DNA from: Carallia brachiata
Taxonomy: Eukaryota > Streptophyta > Magnoliopsida > Malpighiales > Rhizophoraceae
DNA: 64,000 nt
Reading direction: 5' to 3'
Assembly: GCA_021464245.1 (NCBI GenBank)
Contig: JADCRB010000029.1
Location: 2,569,813 to 2,633,812, forward strand
Below the pieces are notes generated by a model that saw only the letters and a program-made list of their open reading frames with translations, made no database searches and was not told the DNA's origin. The translations under genes were made by a program, and so were the position numbers. Shown here piece after piece: positions 11,197 to 24,404 of the stretch. Numbering within the stretch: position 1 is the first letter of the stretch; each line of letters opens with the position of its first letter.

Positions 11197-13786
11197 TCAC
11201 ACCCTTTTATGAAACACAATCACCCAAGAGCTGTAAGCACGGCATATAAGTTGCATGTCAGCAAATCCAGCTTCTTTGGCCAAAGCTTGTAGCTCCTTCT
11301 CTGTCCTCTCTTTTCCTCCAGGATTGACCATGAACATGGCGACATCGAAATTGTAGCTATGCTTTGATACAAAGTCAGTCTCAGGCAATTCTGGAAGGAC
11401 AGACTCCACTGCTATCACTTTTCCAATTTCTGGCAGTGCATCATAGCAGTTCTTCAATATCTTCACGCATTTGTCATCATCCCAATCATGAAGCACCGAC
11501 TAAAAACAGGTGTAAAACAATTGTTTAATTAATTAAAGATAAATAATTGATGGAATTTTTTTTAGTGAAATTAAAATAAAATTAAAGTGATACAGATTGT
11601 TAAAAGATTAAATTTTAAAAAATAAATTATTATATATTATTGAATAGACTATATAGTCATTTTATTGTTATTTATGATACAATGATATAATGAAGTACTT
11701 AATTAAATTTTATGACGTTCTCCTTTTGTAATAATCACAACTAAATATGTGATTGAAAAGAGCAAAGAAAGAACAAACCAATTAAAAACTGCTACTAATT
11801 AACGCCTATTGCATGCATCCTCATAATGATAGCCTTAGATTAAAAGTTAATTAATGGTATCACATGACATGACCCACTAAAAGTGGAATTGTGTTGATTT
11901 TTTCAGGAAAATTTATTTCGAAGAAAATCTTTTTTTATTTTAATGTATATTATATGAAATATACAATTTGAGTTATAGAGTAACAATTATATAATTTTAA
12001 GTTTTAATTTCTGTAATTTTTTTTTCATATTTTTTTTAATATAATAACACTAAAAAAAGGCTACTGCAATTTTTAGGTATATCCAAAGAATTTGTCCGAT
12101 CACCCAGTCCTGTTACTAATCTCCGCTCATTTTTTAATTAAAAAAAAACAAAATAACATACCTTCATAAAAATTGCTTCTGCTTTTGGAATACTGAGAAA
12201 CATATCTCCACCAACATGCGCCACACCTAACAGAAAAATTAAAAAGGAGAAAAGGAAAATTAGAAAACATGAAGGAAAAAATATAACTGAGGAATATAAC
12301 TTACGAGATATAAAACTCATTATTACTTATAATGAAAATAATAATAATAGTAATAAAAGAAGCAATGGGAACCTGGAATAGTGGGTGCATCTTTGATTAC
12401 ATGAGGCAAATCAAAGTTGATACCCTTAATATGTGGGTACTTGGATACGATTAACTTAAGATTTGCACCAAGTCCACCACCAACATCTACCAGCTCCTTT
12501 AGGCCCTCGAATCCCTTATATATTTCAATAACCTTTTTCATGATTATTGTGGTATTATTGTACATGGCTTCATTGAACAGACTACGAAATTCATCGTTAA
12601 CGTATTCGAACACATGCTTCCCATGTGCCTTCAAAATTGGTAAACCTCCCTCCATATGGCGTCTTTCAGGTGGTAGCTGTTCCACAGAGAAAAAAAATGC
12701 GGAAATATGACTCAATAAATATAAAGAAATAAAAGCAACATATCATTTTAATTTTGTTAGCCCCACTTATGGAATTTGGAAAAGCTTTATATGTAAAATG
12801 TAAAATAATATTTATCTAAAAATAGAGAACCTTAATTATGGCTCGGTGCAGGTACCGAGACAACAAAGAAATAGTTTTATATTATTTTTTTAATTAAATT
12901 TTAAATATATTTAACGTTATATTTAATAGCACTCGAGCCATTAAATCTTTTCCTTTGGTTAATTGGCTAGGAGTGATCCATGGGGACAAAGTAAGCTAAC
13001 GGTCAAGTGATGTACTTTTTCGTGGAAACCCCCTTGTTTGGAGAGGATAGAACAAAGGATCTTACCCCCTACAAAACAGGAGGCCTCTGAATCGGTATTT
13101 GGAAGTTATTTTCGCTTCCAACTAATTCAGTTTAAGCAACTATTAGGTCACTTTTGGTGTGACTATTCCAGTGCCGAATTACCCTCTACTTAAATGTGGC
13201 AAATTTAGTTCATTTTCCTACATGGGTTCAAACGAAGAAAGTAATTGAATATTTTTATGTAAATGACCAAATATTTTGACTAATTAATCGAGAACATAGA
13301 ACAAGAAATAGTTGGTAATTAAGATGAGAGGAAAAAAAAGGGCTAGAAACGAACGAACCAAGAATCAATAGCAAACTTGGAATAAGACTGGAGCACTGGA
13401 GCAAAAGAAATTCCCTCTTCATCCTTTGTAAGGTACTTGCAAACAGGGCCTAAACCATACAACCTCACTGCACGTCCCTCTTTGTCATCCTTCACAAGAG
13501 AACATGTAAGGATAGAATAGCTAGCCATGAGGCCTAGCATCCTGTCAATGATTACTGGGGTATCTGGGGTCTGTGTTGGCAGCTGAGATGCGATTTCAGA
13601 AGCCGAAAGCTGAGCACCATTGCCAGCTTTCGCTATGATCTCGAACAAGCCAAGCTCAATGATTGTTCTCAAGGTTACGTTAAAGACGGAAGAAATCGTC
13701 AATTGCATGGCAAACATGCAATCAGCATCGTCTTCAATTGCTGCTCCTGCTGCATTTTTAACTGCCTGTTCAAAATATGCACTCAT
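11197..13786 (-). CDS. COMT: Class II (COMT-type) S-adenosylmethionine O-methyltransferase, four exons
   Basis: This predicts a cytosolic SAM-dependent methyltransferase of the caffeic acid 3-O-methyltransferase family. Exons on the minus strand: 13786-13355, 12676-12373, 12226-12162 and 11499-11197. They join in frame to 1104 nt (367 residues plus stop), the usual family length. Exon 1 holds the N-terminal dimerisation domain. Exon 2 carries the SAM-binding motif [20 protein letters not shown] and [10 protein letters not shown]. Exon 3 has VGGDMF. Exon 4 has LHDWDDDKC with the catalytic His-Asp, KVIAVES and GGKERTEKE with the two Glu known to assist catalysis, and it ends FHKRV. Two positions that in lignin COMTs are Met-Asn (before ..DK..M.SW) are Gln-Ser here ([12 protein letters not shown]), so the substrate may differ from caffeate or 5-hydroxyferulate. 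The exon 1 donor (TTC|GTTCG) is weak and may be off by a few bases. A TATA box lies at 13915-13922. No frame damage is seen. Confidence 0.9.
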
Positions 13787-13914
13787 ATTTTTCCTATTTT
13801 CTTTGTTTAATTTTGTACTGGCAGACTGCCTCTGTAAGGAAATGGATCTGTAGAGAGGCTACTGCTTAAGATTATTACTGAATTGGTATAAAACGAGCAG
13901 TAGGAGAGTTGATG

Positions 13915-13922
13915 TTTATATA
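13915..13922 (-). promoter_or_regulatory. TATA box of the O-methyltransferase gene
   Basis: TATATAAA on the minus strand, about 130 bp upstream of the start codon at 13786. This would put transcription start near 13885-13890 and leave a 5'UTR of about 100 nt with no earlier ATG seen. Just upstream is a GC-rich run (GCCCGTCCGGGCGCC). Confidence 0.65.
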
Positions 13923-13974
13923 GGCGCCCGGACGGGCTTCATGCTTTTTTCTTTTTCGTTTTTAGAAAAATTAC

Positions 13975-14104
13975 GGTGATGTATTGCAATTAACTTTTTT
14001 TTTTTTAACTAAATATTTAATGTTTAAAAAAAAAAAATGTTTTTTTATTAAACATTAAACATCTGGTTATTAGAAAAAAACAATTAATTGTAATACATTA
14101 GTTC
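13975..14104. mobile_element. Small MITE-like inverted repeat in the methyltransferase promoter
   Basis: ATGTATTGCAATTAA at the left and TTAATTGTAATACAT at the right pair with each other; inside, AATGTTTAA...TTAAACATT pairs too. The whole about 130-bp unit folds on itself and lies about 60 bp upstream of the TATA box. Confidence 0.65.
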
Positions 14105-15959
14105 CGCGTTTTACTTTTACAAAGTCTATATAATTGAATTTTTTTTTTTACTTTTTAGTTAATTAGTTCTCACTAAAATTCAAACTTAAATTTTTTAATC
14201 TTAGAGATGATTTTAATATTAATGACGATATAATTAATTAGGCGGCAGGCTTCATGTGTGCATATGTTCTAGAAATGGTCCGAATTTCATTAACACGTGA
14301 GATTTTCACTTACTAGAAAGTCTGCTGGTGTATTTGTCCAATTTTGATTTTTCACTCTCTCTGATGTTATTCTTCTCCTTCACCAACCCCCAAACATGCA
14401 CCTGCTGGTTTACCTTTCCAGTCACAGATATAAATTCAGTGTGGCTAGAAAGGCTGCTTCCACAATCCCCTTTAATCAAACCTTGGGAAGTTAGCAGCAA
14501 ATCACTCCTAGACGTTCAAAGTTTTATCCTGAATTGGTAAATTGGACACTTAATCAAATATTTTAAATTCTTAAGTTTATTTTTATCTTTGAAAAATAAT
14601 TTGATTGTACATAAACAAGTAAAATGGATGTATGTTTTACATTTTGGAAAAAAATAAAAATTAATTGGTACAATAACTTTTTGTACGGTTCCAACAAATA
14701 TCAATTTTTTCTTCCAATTTATGAATTTAGTTATTATAATGTTTTTAATTTTTTTTGTTCAGTTGGCAAGTACGTTAAGCCTTTAATATGAAAACAAAGA
14801 AAAATATACCATACGTAGCGTAATAAATGAAAAAGTGCGTACAAAACCATGCATGCATGTACACACAAAAAATACACAAATTCGTTTCAACTTGTACGTA
14901 TACTCTACGCAATTTGTCCAAATAATCTAAGATGTTTTCAAAAAATTAAGAAAAAATTCTACACTAGAAAATCTGAAACAATTTTTTATTCTCCAGTAAT
15001 AAATAAGTTTTTCTTTTCTTCAATTTTATATATGACGAATTCGATAAGAACTAGTAAATTTAGCTTTTAAATTGTTAATCCAAACTTTATTCTATAGGCT
15101 GATACATTACAAGTAAAACTCTAATTGTTAAGATTCATTACAATTTATAACTAATTACCATTAAATAGTAGATAGAAAAATAGTGCGAGACATGCCAATT
15201 TGGTCCTCACTCCAAAACTACCAATGAATTTTTTTTCATTTGAAATGATTTTTCCTGAATAACTTTTCGTTTTAAAATTGTAAAATATTTAAAAATTACT
15301 AGATACGTTATATGTATTTTTGTTGTTTATAAATGGTAACTATATGATATATTATTATTTCAATTTTTGCAAATTAATCTTGAATAGATACATATGTTAG
15401 TGGTTTAATATTTATTCACGGACCGTCTTTTGATTATCAATCTTTTTTGGTTTATGTGGCACTAAGCAGTAGTTCTTTTTTTTTTTTTTTTTTTTTTCCG
15501 TTTTTGACCAGAGTAGGCAGTAGTTCATTTTTAAATGTGGAAAGTTCAAGAAATGAAGCAGCCTCTCCCATTTTTAGGGAAATAATAATAATTATAATAA
15601 AATAAACATTTGACTGGCAAAGACTTTTGAGTCATCAAGCAACACAGTCAAAGACTGTATTTTAGGTGTGCTTGGTGCAACTTTTCGGATTTGCTTATTG
15701 TTGTTCAGTTGCGAACAGCGATGCATCGACGCCTAAGGTATTGGTAAATATTTAGATAGAAAGGTATATATGAATAGAAAAAATAGACAGGTAAAAAAAT
15801 AATATAATCTATCGATTAATTTGTATAATTAAATAAATATTATAAAAATAAATGTATTTTAATTGATTTTTTGTAATAAATAATAATTATTTAATTATAC
15901 AAATTAATCATTCAATTAACTGTGATTTTTTTTTTTATTTTTTTTTTGTCTGTACAATT
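14105..15959. other. AT-rich intergenic DNA, no gene seen
   Basis: Short open frames here (for example near 14306-14540) show no recognisable domain, splice structure or repeat partner. A poly-T run lies at about 15475-15497. Confidence 0.5.
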
Positions 15960-18157
15960 AGACTATATTCACATAACTTCTTGATTGCTGGTCAGAGCCC
16001 TAAAAAGTAGCTTAGGGGGGAAAAAAAAAAAAGAGCTATTAGCTAATTTAGGACTCAAGTGTTGTTGATTGGTATTTATGTATACAACAGTATTCTTAAA
16101 GGTTCTAGAATCATTTTTTTCTTTTCTTGTAGCTCAAGAATAACATGGTTTTTTTGAGGATCAAGAATAACATGGTTACACATAATTGACTCTAGTGGCA
16201 ATATACATAACCATAAAATTAATTTTAGTGACTAAGGGGACGTTGTTGGACTCACTTTCCCTAACTTGATCTTCACAAAAATCAATTGGTTTCCTTTTTT
16301 CCGCTGGCGGGGAGAAGGCGAGGGGCGCTGGAGGGTTAGGTGGTAAAATTATTTTAATTATTAAAATGAATATTATTGAAACAAAGCAAGACTTTTCTAA
16401 TAATTTAAAATCTTTCAAAAAGAAAAAAAATTTTCATGTTTACATTTTATGTTCTACTCAGTCCTTTTATTATTTATTATTAAAAGTAGTAGTTTAGTAA
16501 TTTTTTGACGTGATTTTTTTAATATTAACTTAATTTCGAGTCCTACATTGGTATTCTCCTAAATTAAAAGAAATTTATATGTGAACATAGTAATAGATTT
16601 TAGACGTGTTAATATAATAGTTAAGTTTGAGGAAGTCATGTTTCAGACTCAATAGTATTCTGATGAAAGGTCCTCTCTGTGAGAGAAAGTTAAATAAAGA
16701 CATCAATAACATAAAATTTGACTTTATAATTTAAAATTTTAATAATTGTGATACTCATAATAAATTTTTTTTACTATTAAACAAAAATTCTTTTATTATT
16801 TAACACTACTGGGCAATATCAATCTAACAAAATAATATAATATTTTTTCTATTCGACTGTTCCTGATAATATTTTCTATATTCATCAAACAGCAACATTG
16901 AAATTTCAGTCATCCGTAATTGATGGAAATCTGGCAGACAACATTTTTTTGTACTTTGACTTTTCCACCAATTTTACTTTTCTTCTTCTTTATTTTTTTT
17001 AGGAAAAGAATTATATAATATACATAAAAAAAATAATTACAAAATTAACACATAAAATCTAAATTATTAAATTATAATAAATATATTAAATTAAAAAAAT
17101 AAATAAATTATTTGATTAATTACATAATACATATCTACATATCCTTCTTTTTTTTTTTTTTTTAAGAAAATTCGATTTCTTGTGTATTACACTTTCTTAA
17201 TTAGTCTGCGCTCTGCCAAGGGCCATCCCGCATTATTTCTTTAAAAAATAGTTCTTTTCTTTTACAATAAAAAAAACTCGTAAATACGTTAATTATAATA
17301 TTTGTAAATTAATATCAACTTTTGTACTATTAACATCCTCGTTTAATTTTTTCACAAAGAGAATCTATTAATTGAGAATTATTAAGTATGACTGTAACTT
17401 CCTTATTTCAGACTACAGTGATTATTCTTCAAACTCATTGAACTAGAAAACCCATATGTTGAAATATAATAGGTAAATGCCAATACATAAATTTAAATTT
17501 GCGTCGATTATATGTAATGTACGTCAGATCACCACTTAAATTATTATCTCAGTAATAAAAAATTGTTCATTTTTTTACATGAAAAATATAAAATATTATT
17601 AAATTAAATCTTATATAATTAAACATGTAAAACGTGGCAAAACTTGTTCAAAAAAAAAAAACGTAGCAAGACTTCACATTCCGTTCGGGGATGGCCCATT
17701 ATAAGCCTTGTCTTCTTTTTTGAACATTATAAGTCTTGTCTTCTTAATCAGCAGTGGTGTTCTGCGTCCGAGACAACATTATTATAGCGCGCATGTTTGA
17801 ATTGGGAATTCTTTGTCTATGGGTGGTTCCAATCGCGACGCACATCACCGGTCTTGATTTACTGTTCTTGCAACAACCATAACTCCATTAAACCAAACTC
17901 CATTAACCAAGTGAGTTATGGTTGTTCATATCATGAATTTTTCAACACAAAAATATAATTTCCTTTAGCTCATGTATATTTTTTTCTAAAAAAATTAAAC
18001 TAAGGACTATGCTCGAAATAATTTGAAAAAGATAAGTTGGAATTACTATTTTTTTTTGGCCTAATTGAATGAGAGAGCTTTTTTTTTAATTATTGAAGTT
18101 TAAGATTTGAAACTTAGATCTCACTTCAAACTTTAAGTTTGACGACAACTAAATTAT
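15960..18157 (+). mobile_element. hAT-derived repeat copy B
   Basis: Collinear with copy A: the blocks at 15980-16260, 16330-16450, 16800-17050, 17160-17240 and 17630-17990 correspond to 2878-3150, 3250-3370, 3410-3860, 5280-5360 and 5870-6125. It lacks foldback element 1. Homology stops at about 18157 where another AT-rich inverted-repeat element begins, so the BED-finger part is missing. Confidence 0.65.
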
Positions 18158-18160
18158 GAA

Positions 18161-18904
18161 GGTGTTTGGGTTAATTTTTTAAGGGGTGCATTTGCATTTC
18201 ATTTTCAAAAAGTTGAACCATAAGCGTTTGGTAAAATTTTTAACATTACTATTTGATTTTACTTATTTTTATATATAACTTCTTAACAGTCACTGATTAA
18301 AAAGTTGATTAAAGTTACTTTTTACTAATGTTTGAGTTACTTTTCACTTTTTAATATTAATAATATTTTATATGAACTAAATTACCCTTAAAGAATATTT
18401 ATATAATTTTTTTATTATTTTTTTCACTTGCTACATAAATTAGATATGTTAATCTATTTTATTAATATTTGTATAAACACAATATTTTTTTCAAATATTC
18501 TTAAATAATATTTTTTTCACTTCAATTTTCTTTAATATTGACACTTATAAAAAAAAATCTTGAACAATATATTTTTTACCATCCAGTAATAATTAATATT
18601 TTTTCAAAAAATTTAAAATTAAGTGAAAAAATTCTCAATATTATTTATAAAATATTATTCTAAGAATATAAAATTATAAAATATATAAATAAATTTTTTA
18701 ATATAATATATTTATATAAATTAAATGTATAAATTATATATTTTATTATTTAATAGTAACAATAAGTATAAAATTAATAAACGCTTCATTAATTTTATTA
18801 ATAATCAATAATAAAAAATATAAATCAATAATCAATAATTAAAAATAATAATTAACAACAATAATTAATAATAATAATATTTAATAACTGACTCAAACAA
18901 ATCA
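18161..18904. mobile_element. AT-rich MITE-like element, about 745 bp
   Basis: The left end GGTGTTTGGGTTAA and the right end (reverse complement GATTTGTTTGAGTCAG) form a short imperfect inverted repeat. GATTAAAAAG..GATTAAAGTTACTTTTTACT just inside the left end is a composition I associate with plant hAT-type MITEs. It interrupts repeat copy B. No target duplication was resolved. Confidence 0.45.
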
Positions 18905-19199
18905 TACGTCTTAAGCACTTGTGAGGGAGCTGATTCTCTAGCAACACCTGTTAACAAAAGCTGAAATCTTACTTTTCATGCATTCGATTTTATGCCAAGA
19001 GATGCGGTTTAACTAAGCTGTCAAACATTGAAGTCAGCGGAGAAAGTCACGAATGGAGGCGGAAATTTGATGGATTGATGGGATAATAATCAAGGAAAGA
19101 AAACAAAGGTTTTGGGACTTTTATTTGTCTTTTTTTTTTTTGGTGGGTTTTGGGGCTATTGCAAGAAGGGGACAAGGGAGGCAGGCAGGGCTACTATAG

Positions 19200-21600
19200 G
19201 ATAAGGTGCCATTTATCACTCAGATTCCGAACACTTTTACAAAATGTAATCACTCACTTTTTTTTTAATTTTATTAAAAAATTTAAAATAAAAATTATAA
19301 AATTAAAATTTAAAATTAGATGAGTATTATTATAAAATTTGAAATATAAATTTCAGATAATACACGTTAAAACAAAAACATTTTTTTCAAAAAAAAATTC
19401 TTCAAAAAAATCAATCTAACTACATTATATATACAAAAATTGTGACTAAGAGCGATTAACCACCTTTCTTTGGCCTCACCGTTCTCCCTGAGTTTACTTT
19501 TTCTTCTCTCATCATTTTCAATCTTGTCGGCCATAGACGGAGGCAACTTGGGGCAATTACCCCCCTGCTCACTCAGATATTAACCATTTTTATTATATAG
19601 TATTAAGTTTGCCTCCAGTTATTGCGATAGTTTGCTCCCTTTTGTCCTAACTTCCATGTATTGCGCCTTTCAAATTATTTTTTTTGTACTATTTTTACAA
19701 TATAGTGTAAATTGGTTCCCCTAAAAAAATTTTCTAACTTTGTCTCTGTTGTCAACCCTGGGATTTTTTATGTCCTCTACAAGAACGGCCTCCCCCTTTT
19801 TGGGAAAACCTTGAAGGCCTTTGTGTTTGCTCATATCTAGAGGGCTAGAAGTGCGCATGAATGGGAAATCGGAAGTCATCTTCTTTTACACAGTCAGCTT
19901 CTTGAAAGAAATCACTCTCATTACTTTAATTGTGTAAATCAACATTGGGTGGTCCTTTAAGTACTCCTAGAAAGATCTTTCTTAATCTCTCTGATTCAAT
20001 TGGATTGGCAGGAGAGAGAAATTGAGAGTGTTAAGGAATTAGGAATTTTCCTTTAATTAATTGGCATTTTTATTAGGTAAATTTTTGATTTAGTTAGATT
20101 AATTAACAATGATTAGTAATTTTGTGGGGAGCTTTACTTTTTTAATTTTCCCCTCTTTATCCTTTTTTCTTAAATTTTGCCATTGAAATTCAAATTGAAA
20201 TTATTCGGCTTGGATTTCCCCATCTTCCCCATCATCACTAGATGATGATATGTCACGTATTAATTCTATCATATACATGTCGAGCCCAATCTTTTAGACC
20301 AACACATTTTGAATGCTTTTGTTTAGACTCAAGCAAATTAGTTGCACCAAACATTTAAACAGTAACTTTCAAATGGAAAACAAGCTTGCAACATTTATAA
20401 TGGAACTTCACTTATGTTGAACATCCAAAACAACGTTTGTTGTGTTTAAATTAGAATCATACAAAGACTCAAATTCTTCACACAAAAAACAAAAAAAAAA
20501 CAAAGAAAGAAAAATGTTTGTGTTTGCAATTTATGTCCTACTTAGTCACTTTATTATTTAATAGTAATAGTCAACATCAATCTAAATAAATAATATAATT
20601 ATTTTATTTTATATTATCAAACGCCAACATTGAAATTATAGTCATCCGCTTTGCATACAATTGATGGAAATTCGGCATACAACATTCTTTTGTTACTTTG
20701 ACTTTTCTACTATTTTTCCTTTTTTTTTTTTTTGGTTTTTATGAAAATGTGATTTCGTGTGTAGTACGTTTTCTTTAGGGGTTGGCTTTGGAGCCCACGA
20801 TTTTGTTCCTAAAATTTGTCTTGATATATCTACAAAGAGTAATTAACAAATAAATTATTGTAATTTCATTGATAAAAAGAGTAACAAAATATTAAAATAT
20901 AAACTATCACTTTATTTTTTATTATTTTTATTTATTATGACAGTTAAAAAAATTGACAATTAATTACTTTTTTAAAATATATCGAAACAAAAATCAAGAC
21001 ATGTTAACAAGGCTCCCAAACTTTTTCATTTTCTTAACTCGTCTACGCTCTGGCACTCCGTGTTATTTCTTTTAAATAGTGGTTTATTTTTTGACATACA
21101 AAAACAAACAAAATAAAGGTTTTTTTTTAACTAAAGGGAAAATGTTGCTTGAAAATAACTCGATTTCGTACATAATTCTGACTCAAAGGCATTAGAAAGA
21201 CCTGCACGAGATAAAAATATAAGACGACTAACATGGCCTACACATAACATGGTTAAAAAGACTATTGATTAACAGGGCATGCAACTCGTTTTGACGAAAC
21301 TCCCAGACGAGGGAATAAATCGAAAGAAATTAGTCTTACCTAAAACCGAGGTCTCAAGCAAATCTACTTTGTTCAGACAAAACTGCATATTATAGCACAT
21401 ATTGTACTTCAACGGATATACGACAAAAATCAATCAGATATACCCGACAACAATTTCCCACAACCCTAACTTACACACATACACAACTAAATACATACAC
21501 AGCAAGGCACACATTCCAAAATACCTCATCCAAACATAACCTAACACTCATCCCACAAAAAGTCCATAAAAACCAATCCTTCCAAAATTAGAAGCTCAGG
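19200..21600 (+). repeat. Tandem segmental duplication, first copy (C)
   Basis: About 2.4 kb that is repeated directly at 21601-23775 in the same order: a block starting near 19205 (GCACTCANATTCCGNACACT-like), a GGAGGCAACTTGGG block (19540), CTCTACAAGAANNGC (19775), an AATTAGGAATTTTCC block (20037), a 200-bp block at 20290-20500, a piece of the hAT-derived repeat (20515-20790) and a LINE tail (21120-21600). Identity to the second copy is high but with many substitutions and indels, so the event is old. Confidence 0.8.
21120..21600 (-). mobile_element. LINE 3' tail (copy C)
   Basis: On the minus strand the sequence ends ...CATTTTCCCTTTAGTTAAAAAAAAACC, an L1-like 3' end. It is collinear with 23310-23780 and is cut at 21600 by the start of the second duplication copy. 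Confidence 0.6.
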
Positions 21601-23775
21601 GCGCAATTTAGCACTCAAATTCCGGACACTCCTAAAAAGTGAAATTGCTTAATTTTTTTTAATTTTATTATAAAAATTTGAACTAAAAAAATTACAAAAC
21701 AAAAATTTAAAATTAGATAGTTATTATCATAAAATTTAAAGTGTAAATCTCACATGATATACGTTAAAACAAAAATGTTTTTTTTTTAAGTTTCTTAAAA
21801 AAATCAATCTAATTACACTGTACATACAAAAATTGTGACTAAGAGTGATTATTTACCTTTCTCTGGCGTCACCATTCTCCCTGAGTTTACTTTTTCTTCT
21901 CTCAATCTTTTCCAATCTCGTCGGCCATAAACGGAGGCAACTTGGGCAAGGTAGGGCAATTAGCCCCCTGCTCGCTCGATATTAACCATTTTTATTATAT
22001 TGGATCAAGTTTGCCTCCTCTTGTTGTGATAGTTTGCTTCCTTTCGCGCTAACTTGTCCATGTACTGCACCTTTCAAATTTTTTGTACTATTTAACAATA
22101 TAGTATAAATTGGTCCCCTAAAAAATTTTCTGACTTCGTCCCTGTTGTCTGGCCCTGGGATTTTATATCCTCTACAAGAATAGCAGCACCCATTTTGGAA
22201 AACCTTGAAGGCCTTTGTGTTTGCTCATATCTAGAGGGCTAGAAGTGCGCATGGATGGGAAATCAGAAATCATCTTGGTTTACAAATTCAGCTTCTTGAA
22301 AGAAATTACTCTCTTTGCTTTAATTGTGTAAATCAACATTGACTTGTCCTTTAAGTACTCAGAGAATGATCTTTCTTAATCTCTCGGATTTAATTGGATC
22401 AGCGCGAGAGAGAGATTGAAAGTGTTATGGAATTAGGAATTTTCCTTTAATTAATTGGCATTTTTATTAGGTAAATTTTTGATTTAGTTAGATTAATTAA
22501 TAATGATTAGTGATTTTGTAGGGAGCTTTACTTTTTTAATTTTTCCATCGAAATTCAAATTGAAATAACTCGGCTTGGATTTTACCATCTTCCCCATTGT
22601 CACTAGATGATGATATATCACGTATTAATTCTATCATATACCTGTCGGGCCCAATCTTTTAGACAAATATTTTTTAAACAACAAAAAAAATTCATCGCAG
22701 ATATGTCGGTCATCAGATCTTCACGTTGATACCAGAATAACTCCCAGACAAACAAATTTTGAATGCTTTTGTTGAGAGTCAAGCAAATTATTTGCACCAA
22801 ACATTTAAAGAGTAACTTTCACATGGAAAACAAGCTTGCAACATTTATAATGGAACTTCACTTATGTTGAACATCAACCTTTGCTGTGTTTAAATTAGAA
22901 TCATACAAAGACTCAAATTCTTCACCAAAAAAAAAAAAACAAAAAAAAAAATGTTCATGTTTGCAATTTATGTCATATTTAGTCACTTTATTATTTAACA
23001 GTAATAGTCAATATCGATCTAAATAAATAATATAATTTTTTTTATTTTATATAGCAAACACCATCGTTGAAATTTCAGTCATCTGCTTTGCATACAATTG
23101 ATGGAAATTTGGCATACAACATTCTTTTGTTACTTTGACTTTTCTACTTTTTTTTTTTTCTTCTTTTTTTCTTTTTCTTGTTTTTATGAAAATGTGATTT
23201 CTTGTGTACTATATTTTCTTAATTCGTCTACACTTTGCCATCCTGTGTTATTTGTTTTAAATAGTAGTTTATTTTTTGACATACTAAAATAAACAAAAAA
23301 TATGATGTTTTTCTTGACCAAAGGGGAAAGTTGCATTAAAATAACACGATTCGCACATAACTGTGACTCGAAGGTATCAAAGGATCCACAAAGTAAGAAT
23401 AAAGACGGCTAATATGATCTACATATAACAGAGTCAAAAAAAACCATTGACTAACGAGGCACGTGGCCCATTTGACGAAACTCTCTGACAATGGAATCAA
23501 CCGAAATGAAATTAGTCTTACCTAAAACTGAGGTATCAAGTAGATCTATCTCGTTCGGACAAACCTGTATATTGTAGCACATATCGCACTTCGACAGACT
23601 TACGAAGGAAATTGATCCAATATACTAGGCAATGATTTTCCACAATCCTTACCTACACACAGACGCAACTAAATACTTAAACAACAAGGCACACATCCCA
23701 AAATACCTCATTCAAACATAGCTTAATACCCATCCTAAGAAAAGTCCACAAAAGTCAATCCTTCCAGAACCAAAA
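21601..23775 (+). repeat. Tandem segmental duplication, second copy (D)
   Basis: Direct repeat of 19200-21600. The junction is sharp: the first copy's LINE tail stops and the GCAATTTAGCACTCAAATTC start motif follows at once. It includes the 22740-22930 block, which also occurs inverted at 29440-29650, and a piece of the hAT-derived repeat at 22950-23300. A 70-bp segment at 22660-22740 is absent from the first copy. Confidence 0.8.
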
Positions 23776-24060
23776 GCTGTGGCAGTAGGCGGAGGAGAAG
23801 GAGGCAGCGATAGTAGAGACAGGTCTGATAGTGGGGGCTTTGGTGGTGCTGACGAGGGCTATGATAGCAGCGCCAGCCTCAGCAGCAGAAGAAGCAATAG
23901 GACCGTAGAGAGGGCTACATCAGCGACTCTGGTGGCATCATTCTTGACTGCGACTTGGGGGTCCAGCACGGCAGCACTGTCGCCAAAGAAGGATGCGAAA
24001 AAGGTTAAAATGACAACGATGGTCAGGAAACCTCGGATCTGACACTAAGATGACCGTGAG
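23310..24060 (-). mobile_element. 5'-truncated LINE (L1-type) 3' region
   Basis: On the minus strand the element ends TTTTAATGCAACTTTCCCCTTTGGTCAAGAAAAAC, close to the tail at 25155-25192. Its upstream part (23780-24055) is GC-richer than its surroundings and open on the plus strand for 87 codons, but I recognise no domain. Only the first 470 bp from the tail are shared with copy C, so the LINE was present before the tandem duplication. Confidence 0.6.
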
Positions 24061-24404
24061 TGTCTTTATTAAGGCTAAATTTAAAAAACAAACTACCTAA
24101 AAAACCATTAAAAAAAAACAAAGTAGGAGAGAGAAGAGGGGAAGGCTAGAGGTGTAGAAGGTGACACCCAAGAGAAAGATGGTGGAAGAGAAATGAGAGC
24201 AATAAGGAAGAGATGGCTAACTGGCAGCAATAGTGAGAAGGGCCTGTTTTTGGAAGTGAGATGCAGAGGTTAGGTTAGAGATGTAGAGGTTAGAGATCGG
24301 CAACTCAAGCTTTTGGAATGTCCTTGACTTCCTTCACGTTGATTCAGAAAAAAAAAAAAGATTATTAAATCTTGGAAGGGTACTGTTACATGTTCGATCA
24401 AAAC

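Noticed and set aside
12417..12710. Plus-strand 97-codon frame over methyltransferase exon 2
   Set aside because: Antisense shadow of a well-supported coding exon.
14306..14540. Two opposing open frames of 64-70 codons
   Set aside because: No recognisable family, no supporting splice sites, AT-rich spacer.
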